From positions 1 to 64,000 of the forward strand of contig NZ_PTQW01000020.1 of assembly GCF_004343725.1 (NCBI RefSeq): 64,000 nt of DNA, written 5' to 3'. Source of the DNA: Treponema sp. J25 (lineage in GTDB: Bacteria; Spirochaetota; Spirochaetia; Treponematales; Breznakiellaceae). This document shows, in pieces, positions 45,431 through 54,019 of this stretch; position 1 is the stretch's first letter, and each line of letters starts with the position of its first letter. The position numbers and the translations under genes were made by a program. Below the pieces are notes generated by a model. That model made no database searches. It was not told the DNA's origin and saw only the letters and a list, made by a program, of their open reading frames with translations.

Positions 45431-46504
45431 ATGCAAGCAGCCTATATACAACGCTTACAAAAGATTGAAGCAGTCCTTGAGGCCTGGCTTCCCACAGAGC
45501 CCTCTCAAGAATGGATCAAAAACGTCTTTGGGACTCTTACCGAAAAAGATATCCCCGCAGGACTCGTCCAATCCCTTACCAGACCGGGGAAGGATCTTTT
45601 AGAGCGCGGGGGTAAACGGTGGCGCCCCCTTCTTATGACCCTTATTTGCGAAAGCCTGGGGGGAAAAGAAGAGGCCCTTCCCCTGGTGCCCCTGGTGGAA
45701 TTCCCTCATAACGGCAGTCTTATTCATGATGATATCGAAGATAATTCGGATGAACGAAGGGGAAAACCGGCCATTCATATTCTATATGGCCTTGATACGG
45801 GCGTTAATTCGGGAAGTTTTCTCTATTTCTTACCCCTCGCCTGCCTGGCGGCCTGGGAAGCGCCGGATTCCAGAAAATTGCAGGTAATGCAGTGCTGGGC
45901 GGAACACCTCAGGCGCATCCATTTAGGCCAGGCCATGGATATCTACTGGCACCGGGACTTTTCTTCCCTCCCCAGCGAAGCCCTCTACGAACAGATGTGC
46001 CGTCTTAAGACAGGGGTATTGGCCCGTCTCGCCGCTGAACTAGGGGTGTACGCCGCCGCCAATCGGGTAACCTTCCCCCCAGAGCAATCCGAACATGCCC
46101 TCCGCACCGCTTTTGGGGAAGCCGCCGAAAGTCTCGGAGTCGGTTTTCAGATCCTCGACGATGTAAAGAACCTTACCACCGGCAACCCCGGTAAAAAACG
46201 GGGAGATGATATCGTGGAGGGTAAAAAAAGCCTGCCAATTATATTATATTTACAAGAGGATCCACGACGGATCGAATTTGTAAAACGCTGTTTTTCTGCC
46301 GCCCGGGCAGGAGGAACAGCGGTTCCTGAGGTGGAAGAGCTTATCGGAGAACTGGATGCTACGGGGGTCATTGAGCGCGCCCGGAAACGGGGATATCAGT
46401 TAATTCATAACGCCATCGAAACCTATAAAAAAGAACAGAGCCCCCTTATCCAGGACGAAGAAGCTCACCACCTGCTTATTGAAATGGTTTCCTTACTCGG
46501 TTAG
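45431..46504 (+). CDS. Polyprenyl (isoprenyl diphosphate) synthetase
   Basis: The 357-residue protein has GGKRWRPLL near residue 60, the first Asp-rich motif HDDIEDNSDERRGKPAIH (about 98-115) and a second region FQILDDVKNLTTGNPGKKRGDD. In the second motif the usual DDxxD is DDVKN, so the last Asp is replaced by Asn, which may affect Mg binding or chain-length control. It should extend farnesyl or geranylgeranyl diphosphate to a polyprenyl chain, for quinone or lipid carrier synthesis. It starts without a Shine-Dalgarno. The BFN gene follows 18 bp later and is probably co-transcribed. Confidence 0.9.
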   Translation: MQAAYIQRLQKIEAVLEAWLPTEPSQEWIKNVFGTLTEKDIPAGLVQSLTRPGKDLLERGGKRWRPLLMTLICESLGGKEEALPLVPLVEFPHNGSLIHDDIEDNSDERRGKPAIHILYGLDTGVNSGSFLYFLPLACLAAWEAPDSRKLQVMQCWAEHLRRIHLGQAMDIYWHRDFSSLPSEALYEQMCRLKTGVLARLAAELGVYAAANRVTFPPEQSEHALRTAFGEAAESLGVGFQILDDVKNLTTGNPGKKRGDDIVEGKKSLPIILYLQEDPRRIEFVKRCFSAARAGGTAVPEVEELIGELDATGVIERARKRGYQLIHNAIETYKKEQSPLIQDEEAHHLLIEMVSLLG

Positions 46505-46522
46505 AGGAAGGAGGGTGCGCCT

Positions 46523-47158
46523 ATGCAAACCTTTGTAAAAGCGGAGATCTGGACCATCGCCAGAACCGATCAGGGGAATGCGGTTCTTATTCGTCCCATA
46601 GGGTCAGAAATAGCGGTTCCCATTTTTATCGGCCAACTCGAAACCCAATCTATTTTGATTGGCTTTGGGGATGTGGTAGTCCCCCGGCCCCTTACCCATG
46701 ACCTTATGCTTTCCATTCTTCAGCGCTTACAGGTAGAACTGCTCCGGATTGAGATTACCGATCTCAAAGAAGGGACCTTTTATGCCCGGCTTGTTCTGCA
46801 TGGAGACCTGCTTGGACCCGGCGACTTTACGATTGATTGTAGACCATCGGATGCCCTGGCATTGGCGGTCCGTAAAAAATGTCCTGTGTATATCGCCGAA
46901 CAGGTTGTGGACGAAGCGGGTGTTTCGGTGAACCTCATTGTAGATGCGGCCACCGCTAATGCATCCCCGGAAGAACAAGAAGAGCCCACCCTAAACGAAG
47001 ACAAACCTCAGGGGAGCACGCCAGGTGGGCCGCCCCTTTCTATGAACAAAGAAGCGGAAAAACAGGCCTTACAAGAAGAACTAAAGCGGGCCATTGCAGA
47101 AGAAAACTATGAGCGGGCCGCCCAGATTCGAGATATGCTCGCTGCTATGGACAATTAA
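46523..47158 (+). CDS. Bifunctional-nuclease (BFN, DUF151) domain protein with UVR motif
   Basis: The 211-residue protein has a BFN/DUF151 domain (residues 1-140; AVPIFIGQLETQSI, RPLTHDLM, GDFTIDCRPSDALALAVRKKCP), an acidic/Pro/Gly linker, and a C-terminal UvrB/UvrC-type helical hairpin (LQEELKRAIAEENYERAAQI). The BFN family is associated with nuclease activity in plants; in bacteria the role is unclear. The same BFN-UVR fusion is common in Bacteroidetes and spirochetes. AAGGAGG precedes ATG 46523. Confidence 0.88.
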   Translation: MQTFVKAEIWTIARTDQGNAVLIRPIGSEIAVPIFIGQLETQSILIGFGDVVVPRPLTHDLMLSILQRLQVELLRIEITDLKEGTFYARLVLHGDLLGPGDFTIDCRPSDALALAVRKKCPVYIAEQVVDEAGVSVNLIVDAATANASPEEQEEPTLNEDKPQGSTPGGPPLSMNKEAEKQALQEELKRAIAEENYERAAQIRDMLAAMDN

Positions 47159-47287
47159 AGAGACCCAACCACCTTTCCTGCGCTTTATTTCATAGGGATT
47201 CCGACAAAAGGTCTTTTATCCTCAACATTCCGCAATATAGAGAAGGTTATATTTTTCAAAAATTGCATTTTTTGATTCTTTTCTTAA

Positions 47288-47316
47288 TTGTCAGATCAAT
47301 AAAACCGATGTAAGAT
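47288..47316 (+). promoter_or_regulatory. Promoter of the LysM-M23 gene
   Basis: TTGTCA (47288-47293), 17-bp spacer, TAAGAT (47311-47316), about 36 bp before the GTG start. Confidence 0.7.
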
Positions 47317-47352
47317 ATAGCCAGTTTTGAGATTTTGGTAGTGGAGAAAAAG

Positions 47353-48327
47353 GTGATTGTACGAAATATATGGACAGCGACAGTTCGGCAACTAAGAGTA
47401 TGGGGAGGAATTTCTCTTATTTCTCTTATGGTAAGCATTACCTATTGTGAATTGTTACGAACCTCATTTCCCCCTTCGGAGAATAACCCTGAGGAGTTGG
47501 GCATGGGGATGGTAAGTGTGGAGTCGCCAGGGGATGAGGAAACGTCTCCGGAAATCCTCATGGAAGAAGAAACAAAAGAACCGGCGGCTTTTTCTCGCCC
47601 TCAACTGGTCACCTATTTAGCCTACCAGATCGAAAAGGGAGATACTATCAGCGAAATTGCCCAGCGGTTTGGTTTAAATCAGGATACCCTTCTTTCATTT
47701 AACGAAATTAAAAATTCCCGGCTTTTACAGATCGGTCAATTTATAAAAATACCCAATCAGGATGGGATTCTCCATACGGTAAAAAAAGGAGACAGCCTTT
47801 CTTCTCTTGCAAAAGAGTATTCGGTAACCGAAGAAGCCCTGAAAATAGTAAATGGGCATTCTTCGGATGAATTACAGGTGGGAGAACGGCTTTTTATTCC
47901 GGGGGCGCGTTTGTCTTCGACCACCATCCAGGAAATAAATGGGGACCTCTTTTCCTGGCCGGTGCGGGGATATATTTCTTCCTATTACGGATGGAGGACC
48001 AGTCCCTTTACGGGGAGCCGGCAATTCCATTCAGGATTGGATATCTCTGCTCCAGAAGGAACCCCTGTCCGAGCCCCAATGGCAGGGAGAGTCCAGGCCA
48101 CAGGTTACGATGCTAATTCAGGAAACTACATTGTTATAGCCCATCACGGGGGATATAAAACCTTATACGCCCACTTAAGTGTTATCCGCGTAAAAGTGGG
48201 AGAATACGTAAAATTAGGGGATCGGATCGGTGATGTGGGGAGCACCGGCTTAAGCACGGGAAGCCACCTCCATTTTACGGTGTATAAAAATGGGGTAACG
48301 GTAAATCCCCGATCTCTCCTGCGATAA
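47353..48327 (+). CDS. LysM-M23 cell-wall peptidase (murein hydrolase)
   Basis: The 324-residue protein has an N-terminal membrane segment (GGISLISLMVSITYCELL), an acidic linker, two LysM modules (YQIEKGDTISEIAQRFGLNQ and HTVKKGDSLSSLAKEYSVTE) and a C-terminal M23 domain (SSYYGWRTSPFTGSRQFHSG, then LD; HLHFTVYKNG at the end). The His/Asp/His zinc ligands are intact. It should bind and cleave peptidoglycan cross-bridges in the periplasm. I chose GTG 47353 because GTGGAG lies six bases upstream; an in-frame TTG at 47335 has none. It is convergent with hflX with only four bases between stops. Confidence 0.9.
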   Translation: MIVRNIWTATVRQLRVWGGISLISLMVSITYCELLRTSFPPSENNPEELGMGMVSVESPGDEETSPEILMEEETKEPAAFSRPQLVTYLAYQIEKGDTISEIAQRFGLNQDTLLSFNEIKNSRLLQIGQFIKIPNQDGILHTVKKGDSLSSLAKEYSVTEEALKIVNGHSSDELQVGERLFIPGARLSSTTIQEINGDLFSWPVRGYISSYYGWRTSPFTGSRQFHSGLDISAPEGTPVRAPMAGRVQATGYDANSGNYIVIAHHGGYKTLYAHLSVIRVKVGEYVKLGDRIGDVGSTGLSTGSHLHFTVYKNGVTVNPRSLLR

Positions 48328-48331
48328 CCCC

Positions 48332-49603
48332 TTAACCCACAATCCACTCCCGGAGTTGTCCTGCGGTCCGCTTATCAAGGCGGACCCGCAGAAAAATCGT
48401 CTTTTCTTCGTGGTGTTCCTCTAGGATACATCCCTCTTGATGTAAGCGAGCCACGAGATCGTAGCGATGTATGGGGATACGCACCTCACAAAGGCTTCCC
48501 CCAAGGAGTTCCTCTATTCGGCTCAGTAGATCCTCGAGCCCTTCCCCTGTTTGAGCAGAGACAGCAATGGCCTCGCCATACTGTTGTTGTAATTCCTGTC
48601 GCTCTCGCCGATTCTCCAGAAGATCAATTTTATTTAAAACCACCAGCCGCGGAATATCGTGGGCCCCTAATTGGGACAAGACGTCCAAGGTAGTGTGATA
48701 GTGTCGATCCCGCTCTGAATCGGAGGCATCCAGGACAACCAATAACAGATCTGCCCGGGCGGCCTCTTCGAGGGTAGCCTGAAAGGCATCTACCAGATGA
48801 TGGGGAAGACGGCGAATAAACCCTACCGTATCGGTTAAAAGTAAGGGACGTCCCCGCCGAAGCTCTATGCGACGGGTTGTGGGATCCAATGTGGCAAAGA
48901 GCTTATCCTCCACCAGCACCCGGGCATTGGTCAGCGCATTCAGCAGCGATGATTTTCCCGCATTGGTATAGCCCACGAGGACACAGGAGGGAATAGGCAC
49001 CCGATCCCGACGCTTACGCTGGGTAGCCCGATGCTGGCGAATTGCTTCTATTTCTTTTTCAAGCTGATGAATTCTTCGAAGAATAGCCCGACGGTCGAGT
49101 TCCAGCTTTTTTTCGCCTGCCCCGCGGGTGCTGTAGCGTCCACCCCGTTGCTGAGAAAGATCGAGTTCCGTATGGCTAAGGCGTGGTAAACGATGTTTTA
49201 ACCGGGCCAACTCCACCTGAAGTTCTGCTTCCTTTGTCTGAGCCCGGGATGCAAAGATTTGAATTATCAACTCCTGTCGATCAATGGCACTTACCCCACA
49301 GAGTTCTTCCCAGTTTCGCTGTTGGGAAGGAGTTAAATCCGTATCAAAAATAAGACAATCCACGGGCTGTTCCGCAACCCGACGGGCGATTTCCTCAGCC
49401 TTGCCTTTCCCAATTCCATACCGTGGATGGGATTCTCGAATTCGGACCAATTCCTGATCCACTATCTGGAGCCCCAGGGTACGGGCGAGTTCCGAAAGTT
49501 CCCGCGTTAAGGATTGAGCTTCCTCTTCGCTCACCCCATTATCCCTGATTCCTACCAGAAAGGCCCGCTTTTCAAGATCGGTTGTGTTTAAAGTATCAGA
49601 CAT
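48332..49603 (-). CDS. hflX: Ribosome-associated GTPase HflX
   Basis: The 423-residue protein has the HflX N-terminal domain (PRYGIGKGKAEEIA, DTDLTPSQQRNWEE), the glycine-rich GGRYSTRGAGEKKLELDRR segment, and the G domain (GYTNAGKSSLLNAL, DTVGFIRRLPHHLV, NKIDLLE). It splits stalled ribosomes under stress. I chose ATG 49603 by family N-terminus; the longer frame to 49639 starts with TTG without a ribosome site. The start and its GGATGGG lie inside a hairpin (49602-49609 with 49618-49625) that could limit translation. Confidence 0.92.
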   Translation of the reverse strand: MSDTLNTTDLEKRAFLVGIRDNGVSEEEAQSLTRELSELARTLGLQIVDQELVRIRESHPRYGIGKGKAEEIARRVAEQPVDCLIFDTDLTPSQQRNWEELCGVSAIDRQELIIQIFASRAQTKEAELQVELARLKHRLPRLSHTELDLSQQRGGRYSTRGAGEKKLELDRRAILRRIHQLEKEIEAIRQHRATQRKRRDRVPIPSCVLVGYTNAGKSSLLNALTNARVLVEDKLFATLDPTTRRIELRRGRPLLLTDTVGFIRRLPHHLVDAFQATLEEAARADLLLVVLDASDSERDRHYHTTLDVLSQLGAHDIPRLVVLNKIDLLENRRERQELQQQYGEAIAVSAQTGEGLEDLLSRIEELLGGSLCEVRIPIHRYDLVARLHQEGCILEEHHEEKTIFLRVRLDKRTAGQLREWIVG

Positions 49604-49772
49604 CCCATCCACTATGCGATGGGATACTTTTTTCGTCAATGGGGGAGTTTTTACTCAACTTTTAAACAAAAGGTCCCCTGTCTTTTTATAACAGTAGGGA
49701 CGGACCATTAGTTTTGTGTGATATAGAGGGGCCCTCTAGATTTTTCATTCCATATCTCCGATAGTAATTAAT

Positions 49773-50531
49773 ATGAAATGGCTTGATTTCCTTAAAACTG
49801 AAAGGGCTGCTCCTTTCTTAGTGCTGGGCATGCCCTTCGTCAGTCTCCTCGGAGGCCTCGCGGGTCTTATTGCGGGGGTATGGGGTGTGGTAAGTATAAC
49901 AGGTCTTATCGCTATTGTAACCTATGGATATGCACTGTACCGCTACCGCAAAAAGTCCGTATCCAACCCAGAAAACTTTGTGGAAGAGCATCCGGGACAA
50001 CCACAGGAAATTCCCCCCGATCGGATTGATCCCGTTACCGGCCTGGCTAACACCAATGGGCTCATGGCATGGTTTTCCGAAAGGGGGAAAAAACTTGCCG
50101 AGAATAACCGGGCCCTGATGATTCTTGCGGCGGACCTGGCAAACTACCAGGATCTTGTGCGAAGCAGGGGACAAAGCCAGGCAGACGCCATCCTAAAAGA
50201 AGTGGCAAGCCGAATTGCAACCTTTGCGGGGGCCGAAGGTATTGCCGCCCGTACGGGTAGCAATGAATTTGCGGTGGTGGCCACCATACTTCCCCGGGAT
50301 TCTCTGGAACTGGTGGCTGAGCAGGCAGGTAAACTGACGGAAGTCCTGCAGCGTCCCATCGAATATGGCGGTTCGGTAATCTGGATTGGAGGGTCGGTAG
50401 GGGCAGCCCGTGGGGGAGCCTTAGAAGGGCCAGCCATTCTTGAAAAGGCCCGGAAAGCCCTTGAAGAGGCAAAAAAAGAAGGAGCTGGTCACTACGTGGT
50501 TGCAGATTTTACGGGATCCCAGAAGGGGTAG
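49773..50531 (+). CDS. Membrane-anchored degenerate GGDEF-domain protein
   Basis: The 252-residue protein has two N-terminal transmembrane segments (about 14-58), then a GGDEF-like domain starting with DPVTGLANTNGLMAW. The signature GG(D/E)EF is RTGSNEF, so the catalytic glycine and acidic residues are changed and diguanylate cyclase activity is unlikely. It may bind GTP or c-di-GMP or act as a scaffold. No Shine-Dalgarno; the A/T-rich GATAGTAATTAAT just before ATG 49773 could hold the -10 of a leaderless transcript. Its 3' end overlaps the convergent pseudokinase gene by 23 bp. Confidence 0.8.
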   Translation: MKWLDFLKTERAAPFLVLGMPFVSLLGGLAGLIAGVWGVVSITGLIAIVTYGYALYRYRKKSVSNPENFVEEHPGQPQEIPPDRIDPVTGLANTNGLMAWFSERGKKLAENNRALMILAADLANYQDLVRSRGQSQADAILKEVASRIATFAGAEGIAARTGSNEFAVVATILPRDSLELVAEQAGKLTEVLQRPIEYGGSVIWIGGSVGAARGGALEGPAILEKARKALEEAKKEGAGHYVVADFTGSQKG

Positions 50532-52428
50532 TTTCGGTCCATACCCAGAAACAAAGAGGTCGCTCGAGAACAAAAGGAATGAGCTTTTGTATATAAGAGG
50601 CCAGGGAGCTATCCCATGCGATAGGGCACCACCACATCAAAAAGAGGGGTTTTCTCGGAGTGGAAAGGGGAACTAGACAGGAAGCCACCCAGCGGGGATC
50701 CTGAAAAATTTCTGAGCATCGTTGCAAAGAAAATGAACCATTCGAAGAAACAAGAGGAGAGGCAACTTTCGCCGTTGTCTCCTGTGTTTCTATCTCAGAG
50801 TTTTCACAGGCTTCTCTGAGAACCTTTGCAAGATGTTTTCGTTGTCGAGAGGATTCCTGGGCAAGAAATCTTTCTATACCCCCTACGAGGGAACGAACAA
50901 AATCAGGTACCGTAAGGGTATTTTCAGAGGGCGAGGCAGGTTCTATCACAATAAGCCTTACCTTTTGCCGAAACTGAGACCAAAAATCGGACGCCTCTAT
51001 AGTTTGTTTAAGAAAAAGAACATCGGACGTAACGATGAATCGTAGATCTCCCCGCCCAGAACGGGCCCGGCGTACTACCCCCTCGAGAACCTTTTCTATC
51101 TCCTGCAGAAGTACCCGATTCCGCTCCCAGCGAAATGCGATGAACTCTCCCTCTGACGAAGGATGCGCAAAAGGCATTCCCCCTTGCTCTACAAAAGAGA
51201 CCCGTTCGCTGGCTGAGAAAACTACACCATCTGTGGTCCCTTCCCGAGAAGAGGGGTTTTCCGCGGAGGGCAGCAAAGTCCCGCCGTTTATACCCCCTTT
51301 CTCCATGGTCCTCGTATCGGCTATTTCAGGGTCTTCCCAGCCGGAAGGAGGGGGCTCCTCCTTCGGATGGGGCCCCTTTTCTTGATGGGACAGGACCACG
51401 TTCTGCGGGGCCCTGGGGGGAAGGGATTTTAACGCCCTATTCTGGATTGGCGCTGTGGGCAAGACATTTTTTTCCTCCCCTTCATATCCATAACGGGAAC
51501 GATAGGTCTCTGAAAGGGCCTGAAAATAGTGGAGCACCTCTGTTCGGGGTTCCGATTGGGGCAGAGGATATCCCCCCTCTTGCACTAGGGTGGTCCCTCC
51601 TCTTTCCTTTTTATCACCCCCATCCCTTTCCTTTTGATAGCTATTGAAGGAACCATATGGTTGCACTATTCCTTGCTTTTCGCCCCAAGCTTCCAGATCC
51701 CGGATCATATCTTCCAGGGAACGATACCGTTGAGAAGGGTTAGGTTCGCTACAGCGAGAAAGAATGGCAAACAATTCTGGATGGAGGTATTCAGTCAGTC
51801 CAAAGAGGCGCAAGAGAGCCCCCAAGGAATAGATATCCCCCTCCACCGAAACTGCTTTGCCTTCCCGGATTTCCGGCGCCAATAAGGGTAAATCCTCAGA
51901 TCCTATCAGATTTTTTTGTAGTAAAAATGGGAGAAGCACCGCATAGCCCGGGGGAAGGAAAAAGAAATCCTCTGGCCGGGGGACTTTCTTTCGCACCCAC
52001 AGGCCCTCTGGCAAAAGCCCCCCCCAGTACAGCCCGTGGCTATGAAAAAAAGAGAGGGTCCGGGCAAGCCGCAGAGCAAGGGCAAAGAGAAATTTCTCAT
52101 CAAGAGGAAGGTCCGAGGGGACCACATCTCTTAAGGGAAGTTCATCCCGATATTCACTGGAAATCACCAGTTGGGTTTCTACGGTTTCTACCTCTACAAT
52201 AGGAATAATTCCTTCTGCCGAATAGTGATAGAGGGAGAAAATTTCGTTTTTTAACGCTCCAGTGCAATGATCAGGGACATCTTTTTTTAAGAACCGCAGC
52301 AAAAAACGATGGGGCGAATACATCGCCAGGGCAACCCACTGTTCAAAACAGGATGTATCGGATAATTTTTCCTGGAGGATATAGGTTCCCAGAATTTCAT
52401 CATGTGCGTGCCACATATCATTTTCCAT
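50509..52428 (-). CDS. Ser/Thr protein-kinase-like pseudokinase
   Basis: The 639-residue protein has a protein-kinase fold in its first 250 residues: FLLRFLKKD (beta-3 Lys, about 48), a Glu at about 62, LAPEIREG (APE motif), GDIYSLGALL (helix F Asp) and CSEPNPSQRYRSLEDMIRDL (split; subdomain XI). The catalytic loop that should read HRDLKPEN is YWGGLLPEG, so the catalytic Asp, Lys and Asn are all gone, and no DFG is visible. It must be inactive as a classic kinase. Residues 250-639 are a Ser/Pro/Glu-rich linker and an unrecognised domain. It is the last gene of an operon after three paralogues (gap 36 bp). GGAGGG precedes ATG 52428 at 12 bases. Confidence 0.8.
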   Translation of the reverse strand: MENDMWHAHDEILGTYILQEKLSDTSCFEQWVALAMYSPHRFLLRFLKKDVPDHCTGALKNEIFSLYHYSAEGIIPIVEVETVETQLVISSEYRDELPLRDVVPSDLPLDEKFLFALALRLARTLSFFHSHGLYWGGLLPEGLWVRKKVPRPEDFFFLPPGYAVLLPFLLQKNLIGSEDLPLLAPEIREGKAVSVEGDIYSLGALLRLFGLTEYLHPELFAILSRCSEPNPSQRYRSLEDMIRDLEAWGEKQGIVQPYGSFNSYQKERDGGDKKERGGTTLVQEGGYPLPQSEPRTEVLHYFQALSETYRSRYGYEGEEKNVLPTAPIQNRALKSLPPRAPQNVVLSHQEKGPHPKEEPPPSGWEDPEIADTRTMEKGGINGGTLLPSAENPSSREGTTDGVVFSASERVSFVEQGGMPFAHPSSEGEFIAFRWERNRVLLQEIEKVLEGVVRRARSGRGDLRFIVTSDVLFLKQTIEASDFWSQFRQKVRLIVIEPASPSENTLTVPDFVRSLVGGIERFLAQESSRQRKHLAKVLREACENSEIETQETTAKVASPLVSSNGSFSLQRCSEIFQDPRWVASCLVPLSTPRKPLFLMWWCPIAWDSSLASYIQKLIPFVLERPLCFWVWTETTPSGIP

Positions 52429-52464
52429 GGGCGGGCGGCCCCCTCCTTACCGCCCTTTACATTA

Positions 52465-53166
52465 CTAAACTCTGATTTCTGGCACGATAGGCTTTACCGC
52501 CCGATCTTCGTAATTCCCCCGCTCAAGGAGTATATCCGGAATGGCCTCGTTGAGTTGCTTGGTCATATCGAGGAATTTACCCCGGATGTTGTTCGCCTGC
52601 AGGGCCACATCCTTGATTTCCTCAGAGGGCATGGGTTTCTGGGGTTCCACCAGAGAGGCAATTCGATCCAGGGTAGTAAGAATCGTTCGGTTAAGGGGAT
52701 CCATCTGATTCTTCGATTTATCCAGGTGCTTACCCATGTTGTTCACATCGGTGACCGTTAAAGGATACAGGCGATACCCTTCTTCGGGCACCTGATAACA
52801 GAGGGTAATGAGTCCATAGATTATTTCCAGGGCCTTGGGATATATTTCGCCGGCCTTCCAGGTAGTAAGCATCCGGAAACATTCCCGCAACATAAAGGTG
52901 TTTGGCTGAATACTCCCCAAAAATTTAGCGGGCTCTTTATCTCCCACAAGGGCATCGATTACCCAGGGATTCCCCGATTCAATAAGTCTGAAAAACACGG
53001 GATAATTGTCAGGGGTAAGGCCCTGGCGATTTACCAGGTAATACGCAAAGCCCATCGCTGCAAAGGTACTGTATCCATCCCTACACTGGATAATATCGTT
53101 TAAATAAGAAAGCTCGAGGGCATCTATTTCAGTATCGGACCACAGGGGCCACGCTGCTTTTGCCAT
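52465..53166 (-). CDS. Paralogue A of an unrecognised ~235-residue family
   Basis: The 233-residue protein is soluble, mostly helical, without a signal peptide. It shares a common core with the proteins at 53258-54004, 54020-54718 and 56969-57724: DNYPVFFRLIESGNPWVIDA, L-G-IQPN, EIYPKALEI, GYRLYPLTVTDVNNMGKHL, LNRTILTTLDRIASL, ALQANNIRGKFLD and a final IPDILLERG. I recognise no family. I chose ATG 53166 because GGAGGTGAAC precedes it; the in-frame start at 53223 has none. It is the most diverged of the tandem three (K-N-Q-M-D-P in place of G-Q-D-D-P/L). Confidence 0.75.
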   Translation of the reverse strand: MAKAAWPLWSDTEIDALELSYLNDIIQCRDGYSTFAAMGFAYYLVNRQGLTPDNYPVFFRLIESGNPWVIDALVGDKEPAKFLGSIQPNTFMLRECFRMLTTWKAGEIYPKALEIIYGLITLCYQVPEEGYRLYPLTVTDVNNMGKHLDKSKNQMDPLNRTILTTLDRIASLVEPQKPMPSEEIKDVALQANNIRGKFLDMTKQLNEAIPDILLERGNYEDRAVKPIVPEIRV

Positions 53167-53257
53167 GTTCACCTCCTTGATTACTAAAAAAAGGGGAGGA
53201 GAGAAATTGTCCATACTTCTCACCCTCCCCCCATTGGTTCAGCCTCTGGTAAAAGGT

Positions 53258-54004
53258 TTAGCCGTTTGTTTCGGCCCCACTCCCTGCAGCCCGGGCAGCC
53301 CCTTCAACCTCCGCCAGGGGTTTCCGCTGCCGGGGCATTACATCCTTTTCAAGATTCGGCTCCAAACGGAGGAGTACTTCGGGAATGATATCCACCAGAC
53401 GTTTCTTTGAATCGAAGAAGTTATTCCTGATGTTATGGGCATGCACTGCCAGATCTTCCATGTCTTCATCCACGTTCTGACCCTCCAGAGAAGCAAGTTT
53501 GTCGAGAATATCCAGAATGCTGCGATTCAGAAGATCGTCCTGCCCCTTTTCTTCGTTTAGATGCTTACCCAGGGCATTCACATCCGCCACTGTGGGGGGA
53601 TAAATTTTGTATCCATCCAGCGGTGAATTGTAGGTGGTTTGGAACACACCCAGGATAATCCCCAGGGTTTTAGGATATATCTCGGCTTTCCGGTATTTAG
53701 TAAGAATAGAAAAACAGGTAGCCACAATAAAGTAATTCGGCTGGATAGAACTCATAAAGAGGAAGGGATCCCGGGTTCCCAGAAGGGCGTCTATGACCGC
53801 ATGGTTTCGCACCGTCAGGATATTCAAGAAAACGGGATAATTGCCATTGGTAATACCCGTAAAATTAAGATAGCTTGCGTAGGTAATAGCGGCTTCTACG
53901 GCCTCCACACTCCGGCAACCTAAAATTCCCTTGAGCATATTATATTCAATCTGCTGAACCTCCGCCTCGGTCCAGTCCTGTTTCTTTTCAAATAATTCTT
54001 TCAT
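53258..54004 (-). CDS. Paralogue B of the same family
   Basis: The 248-residue protein has the common core (NGNYPVFLNILTVRNHAVID, GTRDPFLFMSSIQPNYF, EIYPKTLGIILGVFQ, GYKIYPPTVADVNALGKHLN, LLNRSILDILDKLASLEG, HNIRNNFFDSKKRLVDIIPE) and its own Arg/Ala/Gly-rich C-terminal tail ending AGSGAETNG. GGAGGTGAAGG precedes the ATG, and it begins 15 bp after paralogue C, so they share an mRNA. Predicted cytoplasmic. Function unknown; see the findings for the link with kinase and phosphatase genes. Confidence 0.75.
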   Translation of the reverse strand: MKELFEKKQDWTEAEVQQIEYNMLKGILGCRSVEAVEAAITYASYLNFTGITNGNYPVFLNILTVRNHAVIDALLGTRDPFLFMSSIQPNYFIVATCFSILTKYRKAEIYPKTLGIILGVFQTTYNSPLDGYKIYPPTVADVNALGKHLNEEKGQDDLLNRSILDILDKLASLEGQNVDEDMEDLAVHAHNIRNNFFDSKKRLVDIIPEVLLRLEPNLEKDVMPRQRKPLAEVEGAARAAGSGAETNG

Positions 54005-54019
54005 CCTTCACCTCCTTTT

